From Longimicrobiales bacterium (GTDB taxonomy: Bacteria > Gemmatimonadota > Gemmatimonadetes > Longimicrobiales > Gaopeijiaceae): a stretch of DNA of 64,000 bases. Below, in pieces: positions 63,407-64,000 of this stretch (within the stretch, counting starts at the first letter, position 1; every line of letters begins with the position of its first letter). Under the pieces are notes generated by a model. That model saw only the letters and a program-made list of their open reading frames with translations. It made no database searches and was not told where the DNA came from. The stretch lies in contig JAQWPM010000015.1 in the NCBI GenBank assembly GCA_029245345.1, forward strand, positions 183,035-247,034. Direction: 5' to 3'. A program made the translations under genes and the position numbers.

Positions 63407-63533
63407 GTGGGTCCGTCTCTCACTCTTCCCGAGCCGTTCGGTCGCAGGATTCCGTCTTCTAACTTCTTACTCCGCTTACCTCTCTCTGCAGCTACACGCG
63501 GCAGAGCGTCGTCAGAGTGAGAGACGGGCCCAC
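63407..63533 (-). repeat. long-range inverted repeat in the rpsJ leader
   Basis: GTGGGTCCGTCTCTCACTCT at 63407-63426 pairs with the segment at 63514-63533 at 19 of 20 positions (one A-C mismatch in the minus-strand RNA). The flanking bases (GGGAGGTCGG on one side, GGTCCTCCCGACC on the other) extend it imperfectly, giving about 30 base pairs closing an 87-base loop. One arm ends 33 bases before the rpsJ ATG. Confidence 0.7.
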
Positions 63534-63732
63534 GGTCCTCCCGACCATCTGTGTTCCTTCACGCTGGTGCTCCGCAGCCGGCGAGTTCGTTCGATCCCTG
63601 GGGATCAACCATTCTCGCTGGGCACGGGGCCCTTCCGGTCCTGATTTCCTTCTCTGTTTCGTGCCCCCGCTTCAGCGCTGATGCGCTGGAGCCGGAACCT
63701 CTCGTGCTTCCGAGAGAAGCGGCGGGGTCTTT

Positions 63733-63837
63733 CGTATCGCGAGATTCCGAGAGGAGACTCGGTCGGCTCCTCTCAGAGAGAGGCCCCTACCCGGTCGCCT
63801 AACTGCCGGCCATCAGGCCGAACGGTCTCGCGAATAC
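63733..63837 (-). repeat. inverted repeat enclosing a GAGAGGAG hairpin
   Basis: GTATCGCGAG at 63733-63742 pairs with CTCGCGAATAC at 63827-63837 with one bulged base, enclosing the eight-base-pair hairpin 63748-63773. On the minus strand it begins 29 bases after the tuf stop. It could be a processing or attenuation structure. Confidence 0.45.
63748..63773 (-). repeat. hairpin between tuf and rpsJ
   Basis: GAGAGGAG (63748-63755) and CTCCTCTC (63766-63773) form a perfect eight-base-pair stem with a ten-base loop. No run of T follows on the minus strand, so it is not a standard terminator. Confidence 0.5.
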
Positions 63838-63865
63838 GGAAGATCCCGTCGTTTCGTACCCCTTA

Positions 63866-64000
63866 TTACTCGATGATCTCAGTGACGACACCTGAACCCA
63901 CGGTGCGCCCGCCTTCGCGAATCGCGAACCGAAGCTGTGGGTCCATCGCGATCGGCGTGATCAACTCCACTTCCATCTGAACGTTGTCGCCAGGCATCAC
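63866..64000 (-). CDS. tuf: elongation factor Tu, C-terminal end only
   Basis: The last 44 codons of EF-Tu, running off the window. [20 protein letters not shown] and [20 protein letters not shown], then E and TAA at 63866-63868, are the almost invariant C-terminus of domain 3. Its position directly upstream of rpsJ is the usual end of the str operon. Confidence 0.97.
   Translation of the reverse strand: MMPGDNVQMEVELITPIAMDPQLRFAIREGGRTVGSGVVTEIIE

Larger units (their letters stand above)
63375..63865 (-). other. non-coding tuf-rpsJ spacer, candidate structured leader
   Basis: A 491-base gap without a supported gene inside an otherwise tightly packed operon. It contains the 20-base inverted repeat at 63407-63533, the hairpin at 63748-63773 and the flanking stem 63733-63837, annotated separately. 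No clear TTGACA/TATAAT pair and no T-tailed terminator after tuf is visible. It may be a regulatory leader for the S10 operon, an RNA-processing region, or both. Confidence 0.5.

Noticed and set aside
1..64000. CRISPR arrays, tRNA and rRNA genes
   Set aside because: I found no regularly spaced repeats, cloverleaf sequences or rRNA signatures by eye; a tRNA scan would be the decisive test.

Overview
This is a GC-rich bacterial chromosome segment with tightly packed genes, many GTG or TTG starts, and frequent ATGA/GTGA stop-start overlaps. The gene content (SLBB-type export proteins, Wzi-like outer-membrane proteins, a roughly 1100-residue SecA, zinc-ribbon versions of S4, S14, L28 and L36) is Gram-negative. 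It fits a Gemmatimonadota-like bacterium best, but that is inference from style and content, not from a search.

Region 1 (1-7500, minus strand) is an operon for an unusual acidic or nonulosonic-type sugar. In transcription order it holds a small transaldolase, a PseB-like UDP-GlcNAc 4,6-dehydratase, an unrecognised 617-residue protein, a Gfo/Idh oxidoreductase, a NeuB-like PEP-condensing synthase, an SpsF-like cytidylyltransferase, and a class III aminotransferase cut by the window edge. PseC-, PseG- and PseH-type genes are not seen. Region 2 (7500-8495) is insertion-sequence debris: an intact IS3-type orfA, a broken orfB, and what looks like the end of an IS256-type element.

Region 3 (8496-47170) is a large exopolysaccharide or capsule locus broken only by secA. 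It has three SLBB export proteins (one with about six SLBB repeats, two minimal), a Wzc-like tyrosine autokinase, a kinase-less Wzz-like protein, three Wzi-like outer-membrane proteins, a Wzx flippase, a Wzy/O-antigen-ligase-like protein, a monotopic phosphoglycosyl transferase, and a polytopic WecA-like one interrupted by an in-frame TAG. It also has six glycosyltransferases, dTDP-rhamnose synthesis (rmlABCD), a UDP-HexNAc 6-dehydrogenase, a PglF/WbpM-like dehydratase, a further nucleotide-sugar epimerase, a CysQ-like phosphatase, a repeat lipoprotein and a decayed asparagine synthetase. Together they form a near-complete Wzx/Wzy pathway: nucleotide sugars, lipid-linked repeat unit, flipping, polymerisation, length control, and export through SLBB and Wzi proteins.

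Region 4 (47283-64000, minus strand) is the ribosomal superoperon: tuf (partial), rpsJ through rplO, secY, adk, map, rpmJ, rpsM, rpsK, rpsD, rpoA and rplQ, then a membrane-anchored unknown protein and rpmB with a strong hairpin terminator. infA is absent from its common place between map and rpmJ. The 490-base gap between tuf and rpsJ carries long inverted repeats that look like a structured leader RNA. No tRNA, rRNA or CRISPR array was seen.
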